From positions 3,844,001 to 3,908,000 of the forward strand of contig CP086683.1 of assembly GCA_030544685.1 (NCBI GenBank): DNA of 64,000 bases, given 5' to 3'. Positions 13,409-23,777 of this stretch are shown piece by piece. This stretch comes from Pseudomonas sp. B21_DOA (GTDB lineage: Bacteria; Pseudomonadota; Gammaproteobacteria; Pseudomonadales; Pseudomonadaceae). The translations under genes and the position numbers were made by a program. The stretch's first letter is position 1. Every line of letters begins with the position of its first letter. The notes beneath the pieces were generated by a model that worked only from the letters and a program-made list of their open reading frames with translations, was not told the DNA's origin and made no database searches.

Positions 13409-14403
13409 AGCGCCCAGACCTCGCAGGACTGCTCAGCAATCTGCTGGCCCAGTGCAGCAAGGTCGCGTTCGGCGTGGCTCTGTCGCAGGAACACCGGCAA
13501 GTCGGCACTCAATCGCGCGAAATGCCGATCCTGACAAAACGGCCGGGCACCCAGTGCGCGACCGACTTCACGCATGACCTGTTCGGCAGACTGTTCGACC
13601 ACGGCGCGGGCGCGTCGGGCGAGCAGTTCAGCATCGGCCTCGGGCTGCGCGTCGATTTGCAACGCACTGAAGCGCAGCACATCGGCCGCCGCCTGCAGTG
13701 CGGTGTCAGTCGCACCGAGGTGGGCAAGGGCATGCGGTTCATCACGCTGCGCGCAATGCTGGCGCAGCCCTTCGGCGATCCGCCGCGAAGCGCCATACCA
13801 GCAAGCCGCGATACCGATCCCGCCTTGCCAGAAACCCGGCCGTTGCAGGTAATCGCCGGGGTTACCAATGGCCTGCGCTTCAGCGTTGTCGAACAGCACC
13901 TCGACGCTGCCAGTCGCCGCCATGCCCACGGCCTGCCAGCCTTGATCGGTGATGGTCACGCCAGGCTGATCAAGTGCGACTGCCACCAGTTGCTGCTGAC
14001 CGTCCGCGTCCCACGCAGTGAGCAAGGCGTGGCTGAGCACCGCAGCGCCAGAACACCAGGCCTTGCGCCCGTTCAACGTCACCATATGCCCGGCCGGCGT
14101 GATTTTCACCCGTGCCTGCGGCGGTTCGGCGGCCCACATGCCCCACGTACTGCCCGGGGTTGGCGTGCCGCCCAATTGCTCGATGATCGCCAGAGCATCC
14201 GTATGGCCTTCGTAGAGTTTGCACAGGCCTAAATCGTGCCCGCCGACTTCCGCAAGACGCTGAAAGCGCTCCAGCGTGTGACCGCTGCCGGGCAACGGCA
14301 AACGGTCGAGTCCGGCCTCGACCATTGCCCGCAGGCAACGGCCGAGGGCGTTGGTGTCGGCGTAATCTGGCGGACGGCGGGCCAGATAATGTTGAAAGTC
14401 CAT
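13405..14403 (-). CDS. Acyl-CoA dehydrogenase-like flavoprotein
   Basis: The 332-residue protein looks like a compact acyl-CoA dehydrogenase: helical N-terminus, a beta domain with the ITPAGHMVTLNGRKAWCSGA segment (101-120), and a helical C-terminal half. It is shorter than the usual 380 residues. I do not see the normal catalytic Glu segment near the C-terminus; the region reads FLRQSHAERD (305-314), closer to acyl-CoA-dehydrogenase-fold flavin monooxygenases. It may therefore not be a true dehydrogenase. The ATG is only one base after the glgX stop, and its end overlaps the PIG-L gene by four bases, so it links glgX to the sugar-modifying cassette. Confidence 0.78.
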   Translation of the reverse strand: MDFQHYLARRPPDYADTNALGRCLRAMVEAGLDRLPLPGSGHTLERFQRLAEVGGHDLGLCKLYEGHTDALAIIEQLGGTPTPGSTWGMWAAEPPQARVKITPAGHMVTLNGRKAWCSGAAVLSHALLTAWDADGQQQLVAVALDQPGVTITDQGWQAVGMAATGSVEVLFDNAEAQAIGNPGDYLQRPGFWQGGIGIAACWYGASRRIAEGLRQHCAQRDEPHALAHLGATDTALQAAADVLRFSALQIDAQPEADAELLARRARAVVEQSAEQVMREVGRALGARPFCQDRHFARLSADLPVFLRQSHAERDLAALGQQIAEQSCEVWAL

Positions 14404-14404
14404 A

Positions 14405-16564
14405 TCATTCTTCTTCGTCGCGTTGCAGTTCGAACAACAGCAACGAACGTCCGGTCACCGAATATTCATGGCCGAAGTCGAAGCGTTCCTGGCCGCGAAT
14501 CGCCGGCTGATTGGTGTCGATCATGCAGGTCCAGAAGCCACCATCCGGCACTTCCGGCAGGGTGAAGTTGACGATGTCGTGGTGCGCATTGACCACCAGC
14601 AGCAGGGTCGCATCGGCACCTTTGCGACGGATGCCGGTTTCCTGCGCGCGACCATCGAGCAGCATGCCCAGGCAGCGGTTGTGCGCGTCGTGCCAGTGCT
14701 CGGTGGTCATTTCGGTGGCGTCCGGGGCCAGCCAGGTTACGTCTTTGACGCCGATGTCTTCGTTGTACTCGCCGACCAGGAAGCGCCCACGACGCAGGAT
14801 CGGATAAGTCAGACGCAGCTTGATCAGGCGCTTGACGAATTTCAGCAGCGCCTTGCCGTCCTCGCTCAGATCCCAATTGACCCAACCGATTTCGCTGTCC
14901 TGGCAATAGGCGTTGTTGTTGCCGTCCTGGGTGCGGGCGAATTCATCACCGGCAACGATCATCGGCGTACCTTGGGCCAGCAGCAGAGTGGCAAAGAAAT
15001 TGCGCATCTGCCGGTGGCGCAGGGCGTTGATTTCCGGATCGTCGGTCGGACCTTCGACGCCGTGGTTCCACGACAGGTTGTTGTTGCTGCCGTCCTGGTT
15101 GTTCTCGTCGTTGGCTTCGTTGTGCTTGTCGTTATACGAGACCAGATCGTTGAGGGTGAAACCGTCGTGGGCGGTGATGAAGTTCACCGACGAATACGGC
15201 CGTCGCCCACGCTGGTTGAACATCTCACCGGAAGCAGTCATGCGGCTGGCGAAATCGGCAAGCTGAGCGTCGTCGCCTTTCCAGAACGCGCGCACGGTGT
15301 CGCGGAATTTGTCGTTCCACTCAACCCAGCCCGGCGGAAAGTTGCCGACCTGATAACCGCCGGGGCCGCAGTCCCAGGGTTCGGCGATCATTTTCACCTG
15401 ACGCAGCACCGGGTCCTGACGGCAGGCGACGAGGAAGCTGTGGCGCTCGTCAAAACCATCGTGGTAGCGGCCAAGAATGGTTGCGAGGTCGAAGCGGAAG
15501 CCATCGACGTGCATCTCGCTGGCCCAGTAGCGCAGGGAGTCAGTGACCATTTGCAGCACGCACGGGTGGCTCAGGTCCAGGGTGTTACCGGTGCCGGAAT
15601 CGTTGATGTAGTAGCGCTTGTCGTCCGGCATCAAGCGGTAGTAGGAGGCGTTGTCGATACCGCGCATCGACAGCGTCGGGCCTTGCTCGTTGCCTTCGGC
15701 GGTGTGGTTGTAGACCACGTCGAGAATGACTTCGAGGTTGGCATCGTGCAGATGCGCGACCATTTCCTTGAATTCGGCAATCTTGCCACTGGCCAGATAA
15801 CGCGGGTCCGGGGCGAAGAACGCAATGCTGTTGTAGCCCCAGTAGTTGGTCATGCCTTTTTGCAGCAGATGCTGATCGTTGACGAAGGCATGAATCGGCA
15901 GCAATTCAACGGAAGACACGCCGAGCTCGCGGATGTGTTCGAGCACATCGTCGACCATCAAACCGCCGAACGTGCCGCGCAGGTTTTCCGGCACCGACGG
16001 GTGACGCATGCTGATGCCGCGCACGTGGGTTTCATAAATGATGGTCTTGTCCCACGGCACGCTGACGCGATGATCATTGCCCCAGGTGTGCGCCGGGTCG
16101 ATGACCTTGCACTTGGGCACGAATGGCGCGCTGTCGCGTTCGTCGAAACTGAGGTCGGCGTCAGGATGGCCGATGGTGTAGCCGAACAGCGCTTCCGACC
16201 ATTTCAGCTCGCCGACCAGTTGCTTGGCGTACGGGTCGATCAGCAGCTTGTTGTGGTTGAAGCGATGGCCGTTGGCCGGGTCGTAAGGACCGTACACGCG
16301 GTAGCCGTAGATCAGGCCCGGATGCGCATCGGGCAAGTAGCCGTGGTAGATCTCATCGGTGTATTCGGGCAGTTCGATGCGCTCGAGTTCGACTTCGCCG
16401 CTGTCGTCGAAAATGCACAGCTCGACTTTGGTGGCGTTGGCGGAAAACAGAGCAAAGTTAACCCCCAGACCATCCCAGGTAGCACCGAGCGGGAAGGGCA
16501 GACCTTCACGAATTCTCGACGGCTCGGCGTGCGCAGCGGGTTCGGCTTTCTTTGGACGGGTCAT
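14405..16564 (-). CDS. glgX: Glycogen debranching enzyme GlgX
   Basis: GlgX hydrolyses alpha-1,6 branches in glycogen. The 719-residue protein has an N-terminal CBM48 region (GVNFALFSANATKVELCIFD), a GH13 barrel with Asp359 in FRFDLATIL and Glu395 in IAEPWDCGPGGY, a distal ITAHDGFTLND motif, and a C-terminal beta domain. I start it at the ATG at 16564, which follows GCAGGAG; the open frame continues upstream to 17008, but only through repeats and the DUF2934 gene in another frame. Its stop lies one base from the next gene. The frame is intact. Confidence 0.95.
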   Translation of the reverse strand: MTRPKKAEPAAHAEPSRIREGLPFPLGATWDGLGVNFALFSANATKVELCIFDDSGEVELERIELPEYTDEIYHGYLPDAHPGLIYGYRVYGPYDPANGHRFNHNKLLIDPYAKQLVGELKWSEALFGYTIGHPDADLSFDERDSAPFVPKCKVIDPAHTWGNDHRVSVPWDKTIIYETHVRGISMRHPSVPENLRGTFGGLMVDDVLEHIRELGVSSVELLPIHAFVNDQHLLQKGMTNYWGYNSIAFFAPDPRYLASGKIAEFKEMVAHLHDANLEVILDVVYNHTAEGNEQGPTLSMRGIDNASYYRLMPDDKRYYINDSGTGNTLDLSHPCVLQMVTDSLRYWASEMHVDGFRFDLATILGRYHDGFDERHSFLVACRQDPVLRQVKMIAEPWDCGPGGYQVGNFPPGWVEWNDKFRDTVRAFWKGDDAQLADFASRMTASGEMFNQRGRRPYSSVNFITAHDGFTLNDLVSYNDKHNEANDENNQDGSNNNLSWNHGVEGPTDDPEINALRHRQMRNFFATLLLAQGTPMIVAGDEFARTQDGNNNAYCQDSEIGWVNWDLSEDGKALLKFVKRLIKLRLTYPILRRGRFLVGEYNEDIGVKDVTWLAPDATEMTTEHWHDAHNRCLGMLLDGRAQETGIRRKGADATLLLVVNAHHDIVNFTLPEVPDGGFWTCMIDTNQPAIRGQERFDFGHEYSVTGRSLLLFELQRDEEE

Positions 16565-16611
16565 GATTGCTCCTGCAAAAAAACGGGACAGTTCAGGCAA
16601 TGAGATTTCCT

Positions 16612-16718
16612 TGTGGGAGCGAGCTTGCTCGCTCCCACAGGGATTGGATTTTTCTCCCGCATTGGGGAGGGGCTTTCTTCGGGGCGCAAAACCCCATGTG
16701 GCGAGCACGCTCGCCACA
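16612..16718. repeat. Two short REP-type hairpins
   Basis: A perfect hairpin TGTGGGAGCGAGC/GCTCGCTCCCACA occupies about 16612-16638, and a second, TGTGGCGAGC/GCTCGCCACA, lies at about 16696-16717. Both fit REP-type elements. They sit between the DUF2934 gene and glgX, inside the likely operon, and could stabilise or attenuate the message at this point. Confidence 0.75.
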
Positions 16719-16746
16719 CAATCATTCAGTTCAAATATGGATCGGG

Positions 16747-17094
16747 TCAGTTCGCCGGGGGCTTCTTCGCTGCTCGCGGCTTTTTCTCGGCTGCCTTTTC
16801 GCCCGGCGGAACTACTTTTGGCGTGGCCGCAGGTTTTGCTTTCGTCGCGGGTTTGGCTTTGGCAGCAGCCGGTGTCTTGGCGTCGAGCGCTTTGGTTTCG
16901 GTGCTCTTCGCCGCTGTGGTCTTGCCAGCCACCTTGCTGCCAGCCGCCTTCGGTGGCTTCTTCGGCGCCAGCGCTTCGGCCTCGGCCAGCTTGCGCGCCA
17001 TCTCCCAATGACGTTCTTCGTGGCCTTCAGGCTTCCCTTCCGACTCCCAGATCTGATAGGCGAATTCGCGAATGCGTTTATCGTCGGTGCTCAT
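16747..17094 (-). CDS. DUF2934 protein with Lys/Ala/Pro-rich tail
   Basis: The 115-residue protein has an N-terminal DUF2934 domain (IREFAYQIWESEGKPEGHEE, about 8-40) and a low-complexity tail rich in Lys, Ala, Pro and Thr that resembles histone H1-like tails. The family has no established function. It lies 21 bases after treY, and DUF2934 genes occur in the same place in other Pseudomonas glycogen/trehalose operons (from memory). The basic tail suggests binding to nucleic acid or an acidic polymer, which is inference. Confidence 0.85.
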   Translation of the reverse strand: MSTDDKRIREFAYQIWESEGKPEGHEERHWEMARKLAEAEALAPKKPPKAAGSKVAGKTTAAKSTETKALDAKTPAAAKAKPATKAKPAATPKVVPPGEKAAEKKPRAAKKPPAN

Positions 17095-17115
17095 CGCAAT
17101 GCTCCTGAACTGAAC

Positions 17116-19890
17116 TCATGCTTGTGTCGAGTGTTGGATAAAGAGATTGACCGGGACATCCCCCAGCGCTTCGCTGACATTCAGCTCCCTGTTTTGTGTG
17201 ACTACGCTGCTGGCAAAAAGTCCCCTCAGGTTTGTATCCGAAGCGGCGGACGGTAAAACCACCCGCGTATCGCCCCAGCGCAGCGCATCGACTTGCGGGA
17301 CGGCACTGTTTTCCAGCAACGTTGCGCAGCGCACCGGCACCACGACAACGGCCCGCACACCCTCGTGTTCGCGGGCGAATGCCAGTACGTTGTGGGCCTG
17401 ACTGCCCAGCACTTCCAGTGGCTGGTAATCGCCACGGCGGAACAGCTCGCTGTGCTCCTTGCGCAGGTTCAATACCGCGCTGATCAGCGCCTGTTTGATG
17501 CGCCCGTCGCGCCAGTCCCTGAGTAGTTCGGCACTTGGCACGGACGCCTGCAACGCTTGCTCGCGGGCGGCGTAATCCACCGGCCTGCGGTTGTCCGGAT
17601 CGACCAGACTGAAATCCCAGTACTCATTGCCCTGATACAGATCCGGCACTCCCGGCACGGTCATGCGCAGCAAGGTTTGCGCCAGCCCGTTGAGCGCGCC
17701 GGCAGCGGCGATACTGTTGACGGTTTTGCTCAGCGCCGCTCGCAGCAATTCGCCTTCTTCGCCGGTCAGGAGTTTTTCCGTGAAGGCCTGCGCCGCGCTT
17801 TCATAGGCTTCGTTCGGTGCGCTCCAACTGCTTTGCAGCTTGGCCTCGCGCAAGGCTTTCTGCTGCCATTGCCAGATGCGCTTGGCGTAGTCGGCGAAAC
17901 CAGCCTGGTCATCGTCCTGCAGATCCAGCGGCCAGCTACCGAGCAAGGCTTGATACAGAATCAGTTCGTCGCCAGCGGACGGTGCGTCATCTTCGATGCG
18001 GACCGGGCGGGCGAGGGCGCGCCACAGTTCGACCTGGTCGGCGTACCAATGACTGCGCTCGCTGAGCACGGCCAAGCGGGCGCGGGTGTCTTCGCCACGC
18101 TTGTGGTCGTGAGTGGCGGTGGCCAGCAGGTTGTCGGGAAACTCCGCCATGCGCTGCTGATTGACCTCGTGGAATTCGCTGACCGGCGCGCTGAATTGCT
18201 CGGTGTTGTAACCGACATCATTGCGCGACAGCAGCACCGCCGAACGATAAAGCGCGGTGTCTTCCACGGCTTTGGCAGCCGCCGGCGAGGTCAGTTGCTG
18301 GAAACGCACGCAAGCATGCTTGAGGATCTTGCGTGAACGCCCGCGTGGCTTGCGGCGCCAAGGCGTGCCGCCGAGCCAACTGGCGACCGAGTCGAGTACT
18401 GGCCAGTCAGCCTCGCTGAGGGTCTGCCGCGCTCCGTCCATGGCGTGCTGGAAAATTGCTTCGTCCTGCTCGGAACGCCCCATGGCGCTGATGTAGGTGC
18501 GATAAACCGGGAAGTGCACGATCAACGCGTGCAGCACGCGGCGAATCGCGCCCAGGGTCAGGTCGCGGGTCATCAGGTCATCCCGCGCGACTTGATGCAG
18601 CGCCTGCGCGACACTTTCGAAATCGCTGGCCAGCGAGCCGTTGAGGATCTGCTGACGAGCCAACTGCGCTTCTTCAATAAACGCTGCCGGGCGCTCGGTG
18701 CGGCGCTGCCACAGCTCGCCCAGCACATGTTCGCCGTCCGGGTCGTGTTGCAGCAGCGACAGCTGATTCATGAACTCATAACCGGTGGTGCCGTCCACGC
18801 TCCAGTCGCGGCGCAGGGTTTCGCCCTCGCCGAGGATCTTCTCGACATAGATCGGCAGGTGCCGTCCCGGTGCAAGGTGATCAAGACGCCGGCGCAGCTT
18901 GCGGCAGTAGCCACGCGGGTCGGCGAGGCCGTCGATGTGGTCGATGCGCAGACCGTCGACCAGACCTTCTTCAACTAACTGGAAGATCTTGCCGTGGGTC
19001 GCTTCGAACACCGCCGGGCGCTCGACGCGCAGGCCGCCAAGCTCGTTGATGTCGAAGAAGCGCCGCCAGTTGATGTCGTCCGCCGCCGTGCGCCAACTGG
19101 CCAGGCGATAACTTTGCCGTTCCAGCAGTTCGTGAAGCTTGTGAAAGCCTTCCTCGGTGGTGGAATCGTACTGAGCGAGGTTGCCTTCGATAGTCGCCAG
19201 AACATGCGGATCGCTCGCCAGTTCGCGCAACTCTTGCTTGAGCGGCATCGCCAACGAATGGGCATCGGTCTGGTAGCTGAGTGTGCTGAAGCGATCGGCC
19301 AGAGACTTCAGCGTGTCGTCGGACTTGAGTAGCTCGCCATAGTTGTTCGGGCAGATCGGGAAGTGATGGTCGTAATGTTCGACGTCGAACGTGCCGGTCT
19401 GCGCGTTGAATTTCAGCTTCAGCGTGCCTTCCTGCAACGCCACGCCGTAATCACTGCCAAGGAACGGCAGCAGCAACTGGCCTTCCATCAACGGGTCCGG
19501 CGAGTGCCACTGAATGTCGAAGAATTCGCCGTACGGGCTCAGGCGTCCCCATTCCAGCAAGTCGAGCCACCACGGGTTGTCGTTGCCACCCACGGCCATG
19601 TGGTTGGACACGATATCGAGGATCAGGCCCATGTTGTGTTCGCGCAGGGTGCTGACCAGTCGGCGCAATGCCGGCTCGCCGCCCAGCTCAGGGTTGACCT
19701 GGGTCGGGTCGACCACGTCGTAGCCATGCATGGAACCGGCGCGCGCCGCCAGCAATGGCGAGGCGTAGATATGGCTGATACCGAGGCGGGCAAAGTACGG
19801 CACCAATGGCACCGCTTGTTCGAGGGTAAAGCCTTTGTGAAATTGCAGACGCAAGGTGGCGCGCAATGGCTGGATTTGCTGTTGATTCAT
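17116..19890 (-). CDS. treY: Malto-oligosyltrehalose synthase TreY
   Basis: TreY converts the reducing end of a maltodextrin into a trehalose unit; TreZ then releases trehalose. The 924-residue protein shows the family's segments: IYASPLLAARAGSMHGYDV, DIVSNHMAV, LRIDHIDGLADP with the catalytic Asp, and IYVEKILG. The length fits the family. Its start overlaps the end of malQ by four bases and the DUF2934 gene follows after 21 bases. The reading frame is intact. Confidence 0.95.
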   Translation of the reverse strand: MNQQQIQPLRATLRLQFHKGFTLEQAVPLVPYFARLGISHIYASPLLAARAGSMHGYDVVDPTQVNPELGGEPALRRLVSTLREHNMGLILDIVSNHMAVGGNDNPWWLDLLEWGRLSPYGEFFDIQWHSPDPLMEGQLLLPFLGSDYGVALQEGTLKLKFNAQTGTFDVEHYDHHFPICPNNYGELLKSDDTLKSLADRFSTLSYQTDAHSLAMPLKQELRELASDPHVLATIEGNLAQYDSTTEEGFHKLHELLERQSYRLASWRTAADDINWRRFFDINELGGLRVERPAVFEATHGKIFQLVEEGLVDGLRIDHIDGLADPRGYCRKLRRRLDHLAPGRHLPIYVEKILGEGETLRRDWSVDGTTGYEFMNQLSLLQHDPDGEHVLGELWQRRTERPAAFIEEAQLARQQILNGSLASDFESVAQALHQVARDDLMTRDLTLGAIRRVLHALIVHFPVYRTYISAMGRSEQDEAIFQHAMDGARQTLSEADWPVLDSVASWLGGTPWRRKPRGRSRKILKHACVRFQQLTSPAAAKAVEDTALYRSAVLLSRNDVGYNTEQFSAPVSEFHEVNQQRMAEFPDNLLATATHDHKRGEDTRARLAVLSERSHWYADQVELWRALARPVRIEDDAPSAGDELILYQALLGSWPLDLQDDDQAGFADYAKRIWQWQQKALREAKLQSSWSAPNEAYESAAQAFTEKLLTGEEGELLRAALSKTVNSIAAAGALNGLAQTLLRMTVPGVPDLYQGNEYWDFSLVDPDNRRPVDYAAREQALQASVPSAELLRDWRDGRIKQALISAVLNLRKEHSELFRRGDYQPLEVLGSQAHNVLAFAREHEGVRAVVVVPVRCATLLENSAVPQVDALRWGDTRVVLPSAASDTNLRGLFASSVVTQNRELNVSEALGDVPVNLFIQHSTQA

Positions 19891-21964
19891 TGGTCACGCT
19901 CAGTGGCTTGTAGGCGCGCGCAAGCCAGCAGTTCCAGGCGGCGGGCGGCATCGGGGCCGTCCAGCAATGCTTCGCTGGGACCGGGCAAACGTCGCGACCA
20001 GTTCGGATGTGAGTCGGTGGTGCCGGGCAGATTCGCCTGTTCATCGATACCCAACGCATCTTCCAGCGGCAGCAGCACCAGCGGAGCGCGGGTGTGGCCG
20101 AGGAAACGCACGCTGGCATCGACCACTTGATCGGCCTCGTGGGACTCTTCACGGAAATTCTGCGGATCCTGGCGAAGCGCATCGCGCAGGCCTTCGCGTT
20201 CGCGCTCGCGATGTCGACGCCAGTCGATTTCGCCGTTGGCATCGACCAGACCCAGGCGCGCATTCCAGTCGATATCGCGGCCATGCCACCAACCGTTGAG
20301 TGTTGGCAGGTCATGGGTGCTGGTGGTGGCCAGCGCGTCATCCGGCCAGTCGAGAATCGGTTTGAAACGAGTGTTGTCCTGCTCGAACAACAGCACGCGC
20401 ATACCCAGAATCGAACGCGCCGCGAGTTTCTCGCGCAGACCTTCCGGTACGGTGCCGAGGTCTTCGCCGAGCACGATGGCCTGGTGCCGATGCGACTCAA
20501 GGGTCAGCAGACGCAGCATGTCGTCGAACGGATAATACAGATAGGCACCGTCGGCCGGGTCAGCGCCGTTGGGGATCACCCACAAGCGTTGCAGGCCCAT
20601 GACATGGTCGATGCGCAGGCCGCCAGCATGGGCGAAGTTGGCGCGCAACATGTCGATGAAAGCGCGGAAACCGTTGCGGATCAGACCTTCGGGCGAGAAG
20701 GCGGAAATGCCCCAGCCCTGGCCGCTGCGATTGAGGATGTCGGGCGGCGCGCCCACGGTCAGCGAAGCGAGCAACTCATCCTGAAAGCTCCACGCCTGGC
20801 TGCCGGCGCCATCAGCACCGACGGCAAGGTCAGCGATCAGACCGATGCCCATGCCGGCGCTGCGTGCAGCAGTTTGTGCGCGTTCGAGACAGCGATGGAT
20901 CAGCCATTGGCAGAAAGCGAAATAGCCAATGCGCTCGGCGTATTCCTCGGCAAACGCGCTCAGCGCTGCGCCGCGCGGGTCGTGCCAGTGCTCAGGCCAT
21001 TCGCGCCAATCGAGGCTTTCGCCACGGGCGGCGCGCATTTCCTGAATCGCTTCAAAGCGGCAATGGTTTTCCAGCGCTTCGCCACCGGCGTGACGGAAAC
21101 TGGCGAAGTCGGCGTGCAGCGGGTGCTCGCCAGCGACAAAACCGTCGTACAAAGCTTGCAGCAGCTTCTGCTTGGCCTCAGCGGCAGCCGGCCAGTCGAT
21201 CAGTTTGAGATTTTCCAGTTGCTCGAACTGCGCGGCCAGGCCACTGGCATCGATCGCATCACGCAAAGCGCGTTCGCCAAGAATGCTGCCCGGCGCCGCA
21301 TACAGTGAATTGAGAAACAAACGACTGGAAGGTGAATAGGGGCTGTAACGGCCGGTGTCGGCGCTGAACATCGCGTGCATCGGGCTGATTGCCAGTGCAT
21401 CGGCGCCACGTTCGCCAGCCACGCGGACCAGTTCTTCCAGCGCCTGAGTGTCGCCAAAACCCCGTCGCCAGGACGACGCAACGCATACAGCTGTGCGCTC
21501 AGCCCCCAGGCGCGCGGGATCGGGCTGTCGACCGCATCGCCGACGCTGAAGCAGCGCTCGGGCGCGACCGCCAAAGTGAAGTACTGATCGCCAATGTGCA
21601 CTTGCTGATAACCGACCGGAATCAGACCCGGCAGCATCGCTTCGTTGTCCAGCTTGAGACTCATCTGCGAGCCGTCTTCAAGATGAATTTCGCAAGGCGT
21701 TTCCGGTGAAAAGTAGCGACTCAGATCGAGGGCAACACCCACGTCGCAGGTCAGCAGGGGCGGCAAGTGGCGGTCTTGCTGGACCTCTTGCAGTTCCAGC
21801 AGGCTGGCATCGATTTCTTGCGCGGTGCTGGCGGGGTGGCCGAGTCCGATCAGGACATTGCGCAGCACAGCAGGAGCGACTTTTTGCTGACGCCCGTTGG
21901 CGTCGATCCAGTCGACGGCAAGGCCGGCTCGGCTGGCGAGTATTTCCAGTTGCGCATCGCTCAT
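19887..21964 (-). CDS. malQ: 4-alpha-glucanotransferase MalQ, one frameshift
   Basis: MalQ (amylomaltase, GH77) transfers maltodextrin segments and releases glucose, recycling short glucans from TreY/TreZ and GlgX. Typical GH77 segments are seen: SPYSPSSRLFLN, GLIADLAVGADGAGS, LRIDHVMGLQRLW with the nucleophile Asp, LGEDLGTVP and STHDLPT. The start is the ATG at 21964 after GGAGAG. The frame breaks at the C4 run 21460-21463 (G run on the coding strand). One extra base joins RRPGDG to GFGDTQALEEL, giving 692 residues. It overlaps treZ at its start and treY at its end. Confidence 0.93.
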
Positions 21965-23760
21965 AGGCGCTCTCCATCCAGGGGTGCATAACGGGTGCGG
22001 CCGTGAGGCTGACGAGCGCGGTGTACGCCGGCAGTTGATTCGGGTCCGACAGATCAAGGGCCGGCGGCTGTTGGAACAACCACTCGGTATGGGTCTGTGC
22101 AGGGTTGACCACTGCCGTATCACTGAGGTTCAGGTCAATTCGCAGCTCACTGCCATTGCCCAGCCGCCAGCGTGCGCTGACCGCGCCATAGCCGAGCATC
22201 TGCGCACCCAGAGCCTGGGTTCCGGAGAGATTGGGAATGATGTACTGGTGACGCAACTTCAGCAGTTGACGGTAGAGCTCCTGGGTCTGCTGTTGCAATG
22301 GCGTGCCGCTGCCGGACAAACGCGGCTGCGAGGCGCGGAAAGTTTCTTCAGCATTCGGATCGGGAATCTGCTCGCGCTTGTGCGGATCGGTAAAGGCACT
22401 GAACGCGGCGAATTCATTACGCCGGCCTTCACGCACCAGCTCTGCCAGTTCACCGTGGTGGCTGGTGAAAAACAGGAACGGTTGCTCGGCGGCAAATTCA
22501 TCGCCCATGAAGATCAGCGGAATCATTGGCGACAGCAGCAACAGCACCGTCGCCGCCTGAACTGCGCGCGGGTCGGCAAGTTGATGCAGGCGCTCGCCAA
22601 ACGCGCGGTTGCCGATCTGGTCATGGTTCTGCAGGAACAGCACGAAAGCGGTGGAGGGCAGATGCTCGCTCGGCTCGCCGCGTGGTTCACCATGCCGAGT
22701 GATGTGGCCCTGGAACACGAAGCCCTGACTCAGGCAACGCACCAATTGCTCGGTAGGTTGCGCGGCGTAGTCGGCGTAATAGGCGTCGGTTTCGCCAGTC
22801 AGCAGTACGTGCAAGGCGTTATGACCGTCGTCGTTCCATTGCGCGTCGTAATCGGTTTCCAACAGGCTCGACTGGTTGAGCTCATTCTCGACGGTCAGCC
22901 AGACGTGGCGGGTGGGGTCGATCTGCTGGCGAATGCGTCGGGCCAGGTCGCTGAGGAAATCCGGGTCTTCAATCGCATGCACCGCATCCAGACGCAGGCC
23001 GTCGAAACGGTATTCGAGCAGCCACATCAGCGCGTTTTCAATGAAGAACTCGCGCACTTCAGGGCGGCGGAAGTCGATCGCCGCGCCCCAGGGCGTGTGC
23101 TTGTCTTCGCGAAAAAACCTTTGGCGTAACGATGCAAATAGTTGCCGTCGGGACCGAAGTGGTTGTAGACGACGTCGAGAATCACCGCCAGGCCATGGCC
23201 GTGCGCGGTGTCGATCAGGTGTTTGAGTTGGTCCGGCGTACCGTAGGACGCTTGGGGGCGTAAGGCAGCACCCCGTCGTAACCCCAGTTGCGATCACCGG
23301 GGAATTGCGCCAGCGGCATCAGTTCGATGGCGGTAACGCCCAGCGCAACCAGCCGCGCCAGATGCTGTTCGACTTCGGCAAACCCACCGAGCGCACCGAC
23401 GTGCAACTCGTAAATCACCGCTTCGCTCCATGGCCGGCCATTCCATGCGGTGTGCCGCCATTGATAGGCGTGCGGGTCGACGACCACGCTATGACGGTCG
23501 AGGTCACCATCCTGGGCCCTGGAGGCCGGGTCCGGCACCTCCAGTTCGCCATCGATGCAGTAACGGTAGCGACTGCCCGCCGGGCAATTGGCCTTGATTA
23601 CAAACCAACCGTCGCCCTGAGGCAGCATGGGCAACGATTGGCCATCTTCCAGTTCCACACTGACGTAGAACGCGTCAGGCGCCCACAACGCAAATTGCGT
23701 GTGCTCGGCATCCAGCATGATCGCGCCGTGGGGCCAGGTTTCTTGGGTCCTTGACGGCAT
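21961..23760 (-). CDS. treZ: Malto-oligosyltrehalose trehalohydrolase TreZ, three frameshifts
   Basis: TreZ (GH13) releases trehalose from the product of TreY. Visible parts are the N-terminal CBM48-like region ([18 protein letters not shown]), [39 protein letters not shown] with the catalytic Asp, LTVENE and [11 protein letters not shown]. The start is the ATG at 23760 after AGGGAG; a TTG at 23769 lacks a signal. Three one-base losses break it: G5 at 23254-23258, A6 at 23112-23117 and G4 at 21981-21984. Restoring each gives about 600 residues ending in HPLDGERL, with a stop overlapping the malQ ATG. The last site is less certain than the other two. Confidence 0.9.
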
Positions 23761-23777
23761 TTTCTGCAACTCCCTGG

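Noticed and set aside
14423..16603. A 726-codon open frame on the plus strand opposite glgX
   Set aside because: High-GC antisense frames stay open by codon bias. The product is low-complexity Val/Gly/His-rich with no recognisable domain.
16565..17008. Upstream in-frame extension of glgX
   Set aside because: The extension runs through REP hairpins and the DUF2934 gene. The ATG at 16564 has a good ribosome site and begins the conserved protein.
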